Source: Malurus cyaneus samueli (taxonomy: Eukaryota; Chordata; Aves; Passeriformes; Maluridae). Taken from it: a DNA stretch of 64,000 bases. A program made the translations under genes and the position numbers. This document shows positions 11,101 to 22,500 of the stretch, one piece after another. The stretch lies in contig CM019227.1 of NCBI GenBank assembly GCA_009741485.1, positions 12,439,647 through 12,503,646 on the forward strand, read 5' to 3'. Within the stretch, counting starts at the first letter, position 1; every line of letters begins with the position of its first letter. The notes beneath the pieces were generated by a model. It did not search any database. It saw only the letters and a program-made list of their open reading frames with translations, and was not told the origin of the DNA.

Positions 11101-12160
11101 CTTTTCTTTTTTTTTTTTATTGTTGTTTTAACAGGCTATTGCTACCTTTTTAATTGAATTTTACTTGTGACAACCAGTATGACCAACAGAGGACAGCACA
11201 TCCATTTCTTTTAATGATTAAAAGATCCTGAGCTTGAAGCTGCCATTCACTTTTTCACTCAGGAAATGAGAGTGACAGGCAGAGTGGAGCAGTGTGCCAT
11301 AAGTAAGCCAGCCAGATTAAAAAGGCCTTTTTGCAATTAACTAGAGCTCTTTTGAATTCCAGGAGATTACTTAAAGTAAATCCACTTCCAACTAGGCATT
11401 ACTGCTAACGAAATACTGCGGGTGCACCTCTCTGCAACCTGGCTGTGTATTTTGACGCAATTGTTTACAGAGCACTGCAAGAACAGTTAAAACACACTTA
11501 GGAGTCAAAGCACACTCAGGAGTGTCAGGTGAACTCTGCTAATTCCCCTTCAAAACTGCAGACAGACAAGGTGTCTGTAACTAGGTTTTGATTAAATGTG
11601 AGTGTTCATAAAACACTGAAGTGAAGCCAACTCTGGTGTTTTTATTGCATTTGATTTGGGGGCAGAGAAGACTCTGCAAGTCATAATGAAATTCGAAGAA
11701 CAAACCCAAGGATTTCATGTGGCTGAGGGGAATTTCATTAAGGAAATCCAATTAACCTGCAAGAGTTGCACACACTGAAATCTATTATCTCCCCCCAAAA
11801 GCTGGCTTTGTGGTTTTTATAGCAACCTTTCCTATTCCTGGATAAATAATGCTTTATTACAATTGCACTGACATCTTTATATAATTAACAGCATGTAAGA
11901 ACATCTTCATTTGTCTCTGCTTTGCAAACATTCAATGCTGCTTCTTATGGAATGTATTGAATAGTGTTTTTAAAAGACGATATGACTCAGGAAGGACTAG
12001 CACAAAGCAAACACTGATTTAGGAGACGCATGAGAAATAACGTCTCTGCCAATGTGCGGGTCTGCATTTGTCGGTCAGGGCCTGATCCTGTGAATTGCTG
12101 AACTGAATTAATTAACAGCCTAAGATACCATTAAGTCCGTGGGGACTGACAGTGCTCAGC
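11100..12160. promoter_or_regulatory. Candidate conserved noncoding / enhancer region
   Basis: The sequence 1-2 kb upstream of the miR-193b promoter island lacks repeats, has balanced composition, and is dense in motifs common in vertebrate developmental enhancers: homeodomain-type TTAATTAAC/CAATTAA cores (about 11336, 11748, 12108), GGAATTTCATTAAGGAAATC (from about 11729) and ATTTTGACGCAATTG (11448-11462). No exon is visible. The call rests on sequence texture and position only; I could not align it to another species. Confidence 0.3.
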
Positions 12161-12759
12161 AGTTCTCAGTGTTGAAGCCCTTAAATAAAAGCCAACCTAC
12201 AAATTCCCATTCATGCGAGTAACAATATTGCACACATCTACAGAGGGGACATGAATTATTCACATCAGTGTAGCATGAAAGATGCAAACGGCAAAGCCTG
12301 TTTAAAATAACACACAAACACTCCGTGTTCCTGTGATATGTGGGAAGGTTATCATTTGGCCCATTTTTCACTCATACGCATACTCTTTTTATTTGCTGCC
12401 TACATAGATCTGATATGAGGATGTGGGGAAAATAAATACAGAGGACAGACATCTAATAAACATTAGTAGAAAATGAGGAAAGGAGGTTACAGATTAGCTT
12501 TCTTCCCATATTAAACTGCTAGATTGTATCAGAGAAATGTGAGTTAAGTGTTTTACCATTCTTTTTTTTTTAACCATTATCTGATCAGAGAAGCATGAAA
12601 AGCACTTTATTGCCTTTTTCTTATCCCTGTGCTAGGAGCCCTCTGCAGGAAGTGAAGCTGAATTTCACAAATCTTCCCTTTCTGACGTCTCCCGAATTTC
12701 TAGGAATACCCCTTCCCTGTTACTATATTTGGTGGTAGTTTCTAGGAAAAAAAATAATT

Positions 12760-13870
12760 TTCGGACGGTCTTGGACTCACCACACCTCCTCTCGGAGGAC
12801 TCTGCTCCCCGGGTCTCCTGGCACGGCCCCCGCGGAGTTGAGGAGCTCACGGCTCGGGCTCACAACTCCCGGCGCAGACTGCACGTCTTTGTAGCACTGT
12901 TGGAGGAATGAGCATGGAGAAGGAGTGGGAAGGGGAGAGGTGTCTTTGTGGCAACAATGAGTGAATCTTCTCTAGTTTTTTCCTGGTGGCTGCCTCTTTT
13001 TTTTTTTTTTTTTTCTTCCTGCACTTTTTTTTTCTCCCCTTTTTTCAAGGAAGAGGACTTAATTGAAAAAAAAAAAACAACCCTCTGGATTTTTTTTTCC
13101 TCTCCGCTTCCCCCACTCCCCTCCCCTTGATGTGGCCTCTTGTTTAGCTTGTGGCGTGACCGTGATGAAGAAATGTTTCAGGGCGCCTGGCAGGGTGATC
13201 TTTTTATGTAATGAGTCAGGATTTTGCCAACGGAAGGAGCCGGCTGGGAGCGAGAACCGGAGGGCTGTCTCCTTTCAAGAACGGAGACCTGCCCGGCGAG
13301 CGGCTCCCTGTGCTCGGGATCCCCGCTCGCTGCGGGCGCTGATCCACTCCCGGCTCGCGGGGACACCGCCGGGGCATTGACAATGGTGAGTTGCGCTCTC
13401 CTCCGCGTCCCCGCTCCGCGCCGCCCGCTCGCCGCGGGGGCAGCGCGGCCCCGCCGTCCCCGCGAGGCCGCAGGTGCGGCCGCCGCCCGCGCCCCTTCGC
13501 GGGCAGAGGGGGCCGCGCCCGGCGGGGATGGGGCGGCTCCGCGCCGGCGGGCGCGGCCGAGGCAGCGCGGCCGCGGAAAGGCGCTCCGGGAGCGGCGGCG
13601 CCGCGGGGTCGCGCATCGCCGGGCGCGCGTCCCCGGCGGCTCCCGGCGCGGCCCGCGCCCACCTGCCGCAGGCCGCGGAGGGGCGCGACGGGCGGGGCCG
13701 CGCCCCGCGGGGAAGGGCGGTTCGCCGCCGTGCCCGGCACCCTCGGGGGCTACAGGTGTCGGCTCCCCGCGGTGTCCGCTCCCCACGGTGTCTGTCCGGC
13801 CGCCGGTCCCGTCCCGCTGCCTCCGCGTGGCTTCTGCGGTGACTTTGCCCGGCACAAATAACTACAAATG
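12760..13870. promoter_or_regulatory. CpG-island promoter of the miR-193b/365 host transcript
   Basis: A large CpG island peaks at about 13380-13800, with strings such as GGCGCGGCC and GCCCGGCGGGG. It begins about 1.5 kb upstream of the miR-193b hairpin and is the only strong promoter-like island between the tRNA and the microRNAs. A consensus AP-1 site (TGAGTCA, 13212-13218) lies near the likely start region. Poly(T) and poly(A) tracts at about 12996-13078 flank it upstream. All long open frames in it, on both strands, are products of base composition. In mammals the miR-193b/365 cluster is transcribed from a CpG promoter of MIR193BHG, and I infer the same here. No exact transcription start can be read from sequence. 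Confidence 0.75.
13140..13385 (+). ncRNA. MIR193BHG: Probable first exon of the MIR193BHG-like host RNA
   Basis: A GC-rich segment ends at a full consensus splice donor: CAATG followed by GTGAGT at 13386-13391. The 5' limit given is a guess; the start lies somewhere in the island. In the frame of the ATG at 13383-13385 there is an upstream stop at 13212-13214, and a second frame has a stop at 13378-13380, so the exon is not an internal coding exon in those frames. The last codon-like triplet is an ATG in strong Kozak context (ACAATGG) split from any reading frame by the donor. Position and orientation make it the natural first exon of the microRNA host transcript. It could instead be the 5' leader exon of an unknown protein gene with a very long intron. 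Confidence 0.5.
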
Positions 13871-14869
13871 CGCGTGCCGAGGGGTGTCGATACGCACCGT
13901 CTGATGAGCTCGTGTGAAAGCATGGCCACAAAAATCTCCTAAATTATCACGGCCATAAATAAATCAGTCAAAATGTATACAGGTCTGTAGAAAGAGGAAC
14001 TATTTAAACATTTTCATCAACTTCTCTGCGTTTTCCTTTCAGGGTGTATTTACTGATATACAGCAGTTCAGCTAGGACAGCATTCTTTGGGTCCGCATTT
14101 TGATTGTCGAGAGCAGAATGAATGTAACAGTGGCTTTTCAAGCACAGTAATTAGTTTCTTTTAAAGTAATTGACGGCGTTAACCTACTTCAGCCATCCAA
14201 GGGTAAACTATAATGCTTTTAAACTTGGATTTTATTTAGAAGTTCTGTTTGGATTATAAAGTGAAGATTTAGCAAATACATTCCTTTTGTATGTGATTTT
14301 TTACTTTTCCTCTCATCTTTGAAAGAAGTTCTTATGAAACATAATATTGAGGGTAGTAAGATGATGATGTACAGCTAAATACTTGAGAATATCATTGCTA
14401 GGAGGAAGAGACCTGTTTTCAAGTAAAGTGAAAATAATTTCTAATTTATTGTACAAGTAATAAATTTAGAATAATGACAGAAATTTCTCTATAATGTGCC
14501 AACTTCAGTCCGAAACACAGTGAAACAGATAAATACAAACTTGCTATGTGCTTTGAGAAGAAATCTTAATTGATATTTTGTGTGCTGGGTCTAATAACAG
14601 TTCTAATGACAGTTATGCTGCATCATTTTACAGACACTTAGAAAAGGTACTCCTTACCTGCTTGATAGATAAATCATAAAATATGAATAAAATCAATTAG
14701 TACTGTTAGCAATTCCTGCTGTCCAGAAAGTGAAGGAGTGTGTGTTGTGACTAGGCTATAACGTTCTCTTCTGATTAGTCTGAAAAGTACCCACTCTCTA
14801 AGCAATGACTCAGTTGATTGGGCATATTTTACAAAGATCTTTTACTTACAAATTGAATCTTGGAAGGCT
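13871..14869. other. Spacer between promoter island and miR-193b
   Basis: AT-rich sequence within the inferred primary transcript. No exon, repeat or RNA gene was recognised. Confidence 0.5.
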
Positions 14870-14882
14870 GTGGTTCCAGAGT

Positions 14883-14904
14883 CGGGGTTTTGGGGGCGAG
14901 ATGA
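14883..14904 (+). ncRNA. Mature miR-193b-5p
   Basis: Inferred from alignment to the vertebrate family. It starts CGGGGTTTT and ends GCGAGATGA. One base, 14893, differs from human as remembered. It is usually the minor strand. Confidence 0.85.
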
Positions 14905-14919
14905 GCTTATGTTTTATCC

Positions 14920-14941
14920 AACTGGCCCACAAAGTCCCGCT
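14920..14941 (+). ncRNA. Mature miR-193b-3p
   Basis: It starts AACTGGCCCAC and ends AAAGTCCCGCT. The seed 14921-14927 is that of the miR-193 family. Nt 10 is A, as in miR-193a, while the 3' part is like miR-193b. It is the dominant strand in other vertebrates. Confidence 0.93.
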
Positions 14942-14952
14942 TTTGGTGGTCA

Positions 14953-17900
14953 CTTTGTTCTGCAAAGAAAACAGCACATTATGGCTCTTATATTGGACAG
15001 TAAACTTAATTGTGAACTACTGCTGCACTTAGTAAAGGGCTACAATACGCTTTAAAAAAATTGTGTTCGAACTTTAATGTTGTATTCAGCAATAAAAATT
15101 GGATAGAAGATACAGTAATTCTGAAAGTTAATCATAGAAGTTTTCTAACTGTTGGTGGTGTTTTTTCTTAAAAAGCCAGCAAAAACTGAAGAAAAAGTCA
15201 CCTTTCAAAGGGTGGCCACTCAGTATAGGTGAATTAGGAGAAAAGACAGCCCTTAGAAAAGAGAGGCAGTTTAAATCTCAAAAAAATCCTTTAAACACTG
15301 GTAGTAGTTGTATTGTCAATCCCCTCATCAATTTTTTTTTGCTCACAAAGTATTCAGTTGCAATGTATCTCTTGAACGAGCTATTCCTTTATGTGTGTCT
15401 GTGTCTACATGTGTATGGTCTGTATCTATGTTTGAATTTAAACTGTTCATTTTTGTACTGGTAAAAGCTGGATAATATCTTTTTATGGGTAAGGCAGTGT
15501 AAACCTCAACTTGGCATAGCTATTTAAGTTCATGTTACTATTTACATTTTGGTACCAATATCCTAAAGAATAGAAGTATTATTTTTACTTAAAATTATAC
15601 AGCTGTAGTTTCCTCATGGGATTCTAGTAAGTGTTGAAAATGCTGGTAGATGCACTGAGCTTTCTCGTGGTTCCAAATATACTGCACAGATATTTAACAC
15701 TGAATGAACACATGATACTCACACAATGTAATTTATATAGTGTTTCATACATACAGCATATTCACACAGCATACATGCAGGAGCATCCTCTCGGTGTAAA
15801 CGTGTCTGTCATAGTTTTGACATTTAATGCCAGCTAATCACCTGCTTAAGCTGCACATAAACATCCAGACATTCACATTGTGGTCACATTGTCATTGCAG
15901 TCAGGTTAATTTTAAGTGTTGACCTACACAGACTGAATCAATTTGAGTATTTCAAAAAGGCCTGGAAATTCAGCTGAAGTTAGACAGTGATACACTGTTC
16001 AAGCAAAATTGTTGGTTTGTGATTTATCATTTGACTATATGCAGGATCTGTACATTTATGCAAACGAATATCAGGATGAATTATCATGATTTTTCAATAG
16101 AATTCTGACATTTTACGTTTTATATCAATATAATCGCAACACAAGTGAAATAGGACATATCCACACCTCAGTGCAACAAATTCCTCACTTGTTTAAGACT
16201 GAAATCTGATTTGGAGGAGCTTAGGTCAGAACTGTGGTGCTAATATGCCTTTTAGCTACTATTTTCCATGAAATAATGCTGTTCGGAAGCAGCATTTATG
16301 CAAGGTTAAATTTTCATAAGCCAATTAAGCTAAAAATTTAACTGTAGAATTTTTTTCTTTTTGAATTATAGTATGTTGTTTGTGAACACATTCCAGACCT
16401 GTCCAGTCTTCCAAGTTGTCAGATTTGGATTAGTTTAATTCCTGTGGTTTCTTCACTAGCATTCTGAGAATGTAAGAGCAGAGAATCAGAGATTAGAAAG
16501 TGGATCAATGTGAGGATCTTGCTTTAAGGGAAAAGAGAAACACTTAGATCCAAAAAGCAGCAAAGATCAGCTCTGCTCTGCTGAAATACCACAGTTGCTT
16601 CTTACCAACTGTTACTTTAAAGCTCTTAAATTAAAATGTAATTTTGTACTGCTACTTCCAGTAAGATGTGCTTTATGCATCACACTTTGTTAATCAGCTA
16701 TTTTTAGAATATTTTTTTAAATAGATTCTATCTGAATCTCTATTGAGGATATGTAAAATTCACTTGCAGTCCTTCTAGCACCAATAACCTAGCTATAGAA
16801 TTAATATACTATTTAAATGATTAATGAGCAGTGTTAAAGAACACAGTTACGCTTCTGTAGGCCTTCCTCATACAATATTTTTATTCACATTTTTCCCCAT
16901 TAATAAGCTTAGAGAAAGAACTCCTGCTTGTCTCTGGTGTGCAGTAAAACAGACAATTTTCTGCTGATACAGATATCATGCATATATTTTAAACTTTAAA
17001 TGTATGTTCATTTTGCATGTGTTACTTAAATTAATGATGATTAGACAAAACAATGATAGATTTCCTAAACATCTGTGTTATAAAAATTTGATCTCTTTCC
17101 CTTACACTGGTTTTCCCAGCAAGTTTGCGTGCAGCTTGGGGTGCTGGCCTCGGAGCTGAGACTCCTGAAGTGCAGTGTATCCAGAGCATTAATAATTAAA
17201 TACCTGGGATCAGTCGATCTTGCTATTTTATATGAAAAAAGAAATTTACAGAAGATAAAAAGTAGATGGTGTGTTTGTAATAAAAATTAACTTCAGATTA
17301 AAAATGTCATTAATTATTGAAAAAATAATATTTAGAAATATCAACCCCAATTATTTATTGCATTTATAATTTATAAAATTGAAAATCCTACTAGCTATCT
17401 CTCTATTTAGAATAAATTTAGAAGTACTTTTTTAGAATAACTTTGCTGCATTTATAAGCAAACCTTTAAAAAAACAGCTTAAGAACACATTGAATCAGCA
17501 GAGGATTATCAAATGGCCTAATCTGTTTACTTTTGAAATTTTATTGAAAGCAGTGAAAAGATCAGGATCTCCCCCAGAATCCTGTGGCATGGTTTGGAGA
17601 TTGGTCTGGGGCCTGCATTTTCTGAAGCAAGGCCTCAACCTTTGACACCTCCTGACCCCATGTTGCAACAGAAAAGTTTTGTGACTCCCCTCTGATCCAG
17701 CCACAGAAAAAGAGAGAGAGAGGTAATGACCCCGAGTTTGGAAACTCATGACCTGGAACAACTAAAAATTTTGCCTTAGTAAAGGCTACAGAATCAGTTG
17801 TCCTTTCCTAGGAAGCTATCCAGAGTTTTTCCAGGGCAAGAACACAGATGTCCAAGGTCTGATTTTTAAACTGTGCCTTGTTCTTCACTCTCTGTTGCAG

Positions 17901-19447
17901 TGTTACACGCCAGCACTGCTTCCCCACTGAAAACCTGAACCTCATGGCCCATATTTAGCTGTTAATGGGGGAGACTACAATTCAAGAGTATAAAGCAGTA
18001 TGGATGTATTTTCACTATTTTAACTATATCAGCTTCAGTCAGACAGTGCAAATCCTTTTGCTGCAATCATGGCCTTTCTATATGAAACAATATAAAATGG
18101 TATCTAGACACGAATTTTTTAAGTAAAGCTTTCTTTTTGTTTGTAGGTCAGGACAAGAATTAAAACACACATACCCCCCAAAAACACAAAATGTGTTCTG
18201 CCATCTACAAAAAGGTACATGGAAAGGGTTGTAGGAAAAGTTGAGAAAAATAATTTCAGGATGTTTCAGGATTTGCCCACATGTGAAGAAAAATAAGTGA
18301 ATGCAGTATTTGCACTGAAGGGGCATTTCTAATTGTTTTACATTATTGCTATTTAAAAATTTCTATTATAAAGTCAGGAAAATATAGATTTTTGCTTTGG
18401 TGCTGCTGCTGTTTGTATTAAAGCTTTCTTTTGCAATCAAAGGCCTATTTGAAATCACACAAAGCACACACACCTCTGTCAGGAGGTGCTTGGATGCTGA
18501 TGTAAGTCAGAAATATCTCCACTGAATTCACTGGACCTAAAGCCATAAAAAATGCAAGTGAGATCATGTTAAAATTTCTGGAACCTGAGAAAAGAATTGA
18601 GTTAATTTTTAATCTTTTAACACTAACGAAGGGCAAATGCATTACACAGAAGACAGTACTAAATAACGTGAGGAATTGAGCATTGGTTTTTTTAACAGTA
18701 TTATTATATTTTATATTTTATGCTACAAGAATCTGTGAAGAATATGTCTGTTAGGTGCTATTCAGCGTGGATTATTTTAAAATAGTAACTTTTCATTGAG
18801 CATGTCAATTGAATGGGCAAAACTTAAATTTTAAATGTGCTACTTGTTTTATTAAGGATATTTATAAATATGGATAAATCAGCCTATTAAATTTGGATTC
18901 CTCTTTGTATTTTTACTCTGAGTGGCTCTTCTGTATGTATGGAAAACTGTCCAGACAGTTCACTGAAAATATTTTAAAATTCTTTAAAATGAAAGATGCT
19001 CTATAATTCTATTATGTATAATTTTCTTCCATAAACTAAAGTTCACTCTGTCACTGAAGTATCCTTAAAAATGAGAAATGCAGGTCAACAGTTAATGATG
19101 ATTATTCTGTTTGGGTTTTTTGTTTTTTTAGTTTGGAGTTGAAAGAAGAAAAATTGTCCTATATTGTCTGGGCATCATGCAAAACATTTTCTGCTTCCCA
19201 ATACTAGAAGTATTTCTAAGATAGTTACCTCAGAATTCACTTTGTTGTGTGGACAGAACCATTTTATACATCCAGAGCAAATGAATTCGAGGATATTTGA
19301 AAAGCTACAATTTTCCTATGCAGTGGACTAGCAGAAAATGATGAAATCCTGAAGTATTGCTGGAAAGTTGTTCTAACTTAAAAATCTTTTCTTTATAGTT
19401 TCATTCTTGATGTTCCACAGCATCTACCACTTCCTGCATGGCTCTTA
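14953..19447. other. Spacer between miR-193b and miR-365
   Basis: About 4.5 kb of AT-rich DNA within the inferred primary transcript. No transposon, exon or further microRNA-like hairpin of a known family was recognised. The distance is close to that in mammals (about 5 kb as I recall), which suggests constrained spacing or simply slow change. Confidence 0.5.
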
Positions 19448-19462
19448 ACCGCAGGGAAAATG

Positions 19463-19485
19463 AGGGACTTTTGGGGGCAGATGTG
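19463..19485 (+). ncRNA. Mature miR-365-5p
   Basis: Begins AGGGACTTTT and ends GGCAGATGTG. It matches the vertebrate 5p product as remembered. Confidence 0.85.
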
Positions 19486-19502
19486 TTTCCATTACACTAT
19501 CA

Positions 19503-19524
19503 TAATGCCCCTAAAAATCCTTAT
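19503..19524 (+). ncRNA. Mature miR-365-3p
   Basis: Begins TAATGCCCCTA and ends AATCCTTAT. It is identical to the conserved vertebrate miR-365 as remembered; the seed is 19504-19510. Confidence 0.95.
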
Positions 19525-19536
19525 TGCTCTTGCAGT

Positions 19537-22500
19537 ATTCTTCTGTGTTGCTGGGCCTGGTGAGAACTACTTGAAGACCTAGCTTATAAATGCAGCTTTT
19601 CTCTAAAAACACTTCAAAAACACCACTGAGTTTTATTTTGTTTGTCTTATATTATTTTTAGTTGTGTTTACTGTTGCTTAAAATATAAATGGCAAGATAC
19701 GCAACCACCTGTTGGTAAATAAATGTCATAAGTCATAAATCCAAGGGACATGCTGATAACTGTATGGGATTATGAAGAGGGATCTGTTTTGGCTTAAAAG
19801 TGAGAGCTTCGTTTTTTGGGTACAATTAACTTGTTTTTAACATAAGAATTTAGCATTCATGTCTCTGAAAATATGACAGATGTTTTGCAAGCTGACTTGA
19901 AAGACTGCTATAGTGAGCCTCACTTAGAATATTTACTGCTTTTGAAAATACACTTGAGGCCCTTTATCAAATGCACAGAGCTGTCCAGTATATTTATTAA
20001 ATTAAATGCACTGAAATATTCAAATTGTGATTTTATACAGTCTCAAAATAAATTTATGATTAAACCTAAAGAAGGCATTGTGGGTTGTCAGCTATTCTAT
20101 GCTTACTCCACTCCAAAGATCTTTGTGTGGCCATACCTCTTGCTGAGGCTCCTGAGGCAGGTGGGATGGCCCAGTCCATTGGGAATGCACTCACACTCTG
20201 TGCTCCTCCCGTGATGTGAGAGATGCCCAGGGATCTCCCACACACAGTTCATTCCTGCTTAGGTGGCAGGTTCCCCTGGAGTCTGCAGTTTTCCATTTCT
20301 GGAAGGAGAAGGCAGAGCATACACACGTAAACATGGTTTGTTGTTGTCTTGGTCTTGCAGAGCAATACATCATCAGTTTGACATGTGCAGTGCTGGTAAC
20401 ATTTATTTCAGTAGCTGAGTGTGGGGCACACGGTACTGTCACTGGTTTGTGTTAAATGTACTCTTGACTTCGCTGACTTGATTCAAAGAAAGTATAGATG
20501 GTGTTGCATGGTCCATCTGACAGTGTCTACTAATATGTTTAAATAGCCTTCAAAATATTTGGTGACAGAGGAAAGAAACTAACTGGCTAGATTCACTTTT
20601 ATATAAAAGTTTAATCTCTAGGGAGATGCTCTTCATTCTCGCACAGGAGTGCATCTCATTTTTCATGCAGCAAAATCTTCCAGGTCAAGTCACATCCCAC
20701 AGGTCACAAAGCAGGCTTACTGAGACTCAGAACTTTTGCTGCCCAGAGAAATATTACAAAAACAAGAGAATTCTGTTTTAGAAGGACAGAATGAGCAGTC
20801 TGGAACAATATTGCATTCACAGGTCAAAATACGCTGGCATGTGTTCTTCAACACAAAACACTGCAATATGCAATAGTGTTTAAAATTAATGTATCTACAG
20901 AGAGCAGTAGAAAACATAGTCATTACATTATTTTTAAATTTTCATATCAATATTTCAGTGTTCCTATTTGGACTACTGATCATGAGATGACCCCTAGCAC
21001 CTTTAGACATAAATGGAAATTATAACACAGACTGGCTTGAGGCTTATCCAGCCTTTATAATCAAAGTTCCTTACAAGGTATGAAACTAACTGAAATGTTC
21101 ATATTATTCATAAATGCGTGTTTTTGCATGTTTTTATTCTAAATATGCCAAGGTGTATGTTCAGCATTTTCTTTATTTTCAAGTGACATATAACTGAAAA
21201 TGTTTAAAAAAAGTGTGTGACAGCATAAATTCTGTGGAGTTCTGCAGTATTAAGGACCAGTGAAGGGAGCACTCCCTGAATGACAAATTCTATCACCTTT
21301 GTAAAGAAGACTTAATATGAACAGACTGGAGATTTTTGTAAAAGTCTTTTAGAGGCTGTGCTGGTAAGAATCCTATATAAAGAATACTGTGATAGATTTG
21401 AGCACTGTAAAACTGATTTAATTTTCCATTTGTCCTATGTCAACATCTTATCTTACAAGTGATCTTTCAAGGATATCAGGATTTTTTTCCCAGTGTAAGC
21501 AATCTTTCATATAATTTCTTGCATGAATAACTGGTAGATTGAACAGCTGATTGTTGCATATATGCCTTATATACATACAGATTGTAGCAAAAGTGAGATT
21601 CCTTCTGAGTGTGTGCTCTGTAAATATGTAAAAATATATTTATCGTTTAACACTACTTTCAAGAAAAATATATGCTTAGACCTAGCAATTCTGTGATTAA
21701 ATTCAAGGAACAGAATAAAAGCAAGTAACATCATATTCCAGTCCCTTTTAAATCTAATAGGAATCACTTGACATACAACTGTGGTTTTTTTTACACATTT
21801 TTATCACTGAAGAATAAGCATTAGAAAATGAGAATCAAGCACATGGGGTGAGATGTGTACTTTAACTTTTGAATTTAAAGACTTGCTTCAATTTCCTTAT
21901 TTTAAGTATTTGAATAATTTTGGTATGAAATAATATGTCACAAAAATCTTTGGATCGGATATAGCCCCAGAGGAAGGACTGGAAAATTCTTCTGTAAAAC
22001 TGTCCACTGAAGCTAACAGCACTTTGGGAACTAACATATAACAAAATTATCCCCTGGCTGCAGTTGGCAATATGGAGAACTGAGTGAGTCCAGAAGATCC
22101 CCAGATTGTAGTTCGAATCAAACATAGACTTTGTGATATAGTCTGGGCTCATATTAAAATAATCTAGATTCAGTAAATCCATATAGAATCATCTTATAAA
22201 TTTATTCTAACTCTAACCAGAATGTCACAATTTTATTCTCTTAAGACTCTGGATGTATCTAGAACCAAAAAGGAAACAAACCCCTTCTTAGGACATATCT
22301 GAAATGATTGAGTTCTGGCTCCAGTCTGAGTATTAGGACACGAATGTCACAGCAGGAGGTTCCAGATTCAAGGTCTGGGCCTTGATTTGCCCTCTGGCCA
22401 GTGACAGGAAGGTGCCAAATGCACCGAGAACCTAAGGAAGGTAAGGTGGTGCCTGTGCCAGTTCTTCACCTGTCAGAGGGAGCAGTACAGCTACCACCGA

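Larger units (their letters stand above)
14870..14952 (+). ncRNA. MIR193B: microRNA precursor miR-193b
   Basis: This 83-nt hairpin matches vertebrate pre-miR-193b. The 5' product occupies 14883-14904 (CGGGGTTTT... to ...GAGATGA) and the 3' product 14920-14941, beginning AACTGGCC and ending GTCCCGCT. The seed ACTGGCC (nt 2-8) is at 14921-14927 and is intact. Compared with human as I remember it, nt 10 of the 3' product is A instead of T (14929) and the facing base of the 5' arm is G instead of A (14893), turning an A-U pair into a G-A mismatch; the bird product resembles miR-193a at this position. A CNNC motif (CTGC, 14960-14963) lies about 18 nt past the 3p end, where SRSF3/Drosha processing expects it. 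Family role: post-transcriptional repression, with reported functions in fat, muscle and tumour suppression. Confidence 0.97.
19448..19536 (+). ncRNA. MIR365A: microRNA precursor miR-365
   Basis: The hairpin begins ACCGCAGGGAAAATG and ends TTGCTCTTGCAGT. The 5' product is at 19463-19485 (AGGGACTTTT... to ...CAGATGTG). The 3' product is at 19503-19524 (TAATGCCCC... to ...ATCCTTAT), with seed AATGCCC at 19504-19510. Compared with the human precursor as remembered, I see only one change, in the loop (A at 19494). A TGTG motif sits at the base of the loop, and a CNNC motif (CTTC, 19540-19543) lies about 16 nt past the 3p end; both are known aids to Microprocessor. It is in the same orientation as miR-193b, 4.6 kb downstream, forming the conserved miR-193b/365 cluster. 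It is the paralogue linked to miR-193b, not the one linked to miR-193a. Confidence 0.98.
13200..19600 (+). ncRNA. Inferred primary transcript carrying miR-193b and miR-365
   Basis: Both hairpins are on the + strand downstream of one CpG-island promoter, with no other promoter-like island between them. In mammals they are co-transcribed as one primary RNA, so the same is inferred here. The 5' end is within the island and the 3' end is beyond miR-365; a weak AATAAA at 19718-19723 is one possible end. The miR-193b hairpin begins about 1.5 kb after the donor at 13386, so it would be intronic in a spliced host RNA. Confidence 0.6.

Noticed and set aside
11923..11945. Resemblance to miR-181 (ACATTCAATGCTG)
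   Set aside because: Mismatches fall in and after the central part of the family sequence, and no complementary arm was found nearby.
12990..13078. Poly(T) and poly(A) tracts as a retroposed gene tail
   Set aside because: No processed gene body or target-site duplication is visible next to them; ordinary homopolymer runs at a promoter edge.
13140..13391. First exon of an LRRTM or calmodulin gene (families whose first exon ends in the start ATG)
   Set aside because: No matching second exon is in the following 50 kb, whereas the microRNA cluster explains the promoter.
13178..13931. Several overlapping 120-226 residue open frames on both strands
   Set aside because: They lie in the CpG island, overlap each other in nearly all frames, are rich in Arg/Ala/Pro/Gly, and match no known protein; stop codons are simply rare in GC-rich DNA.
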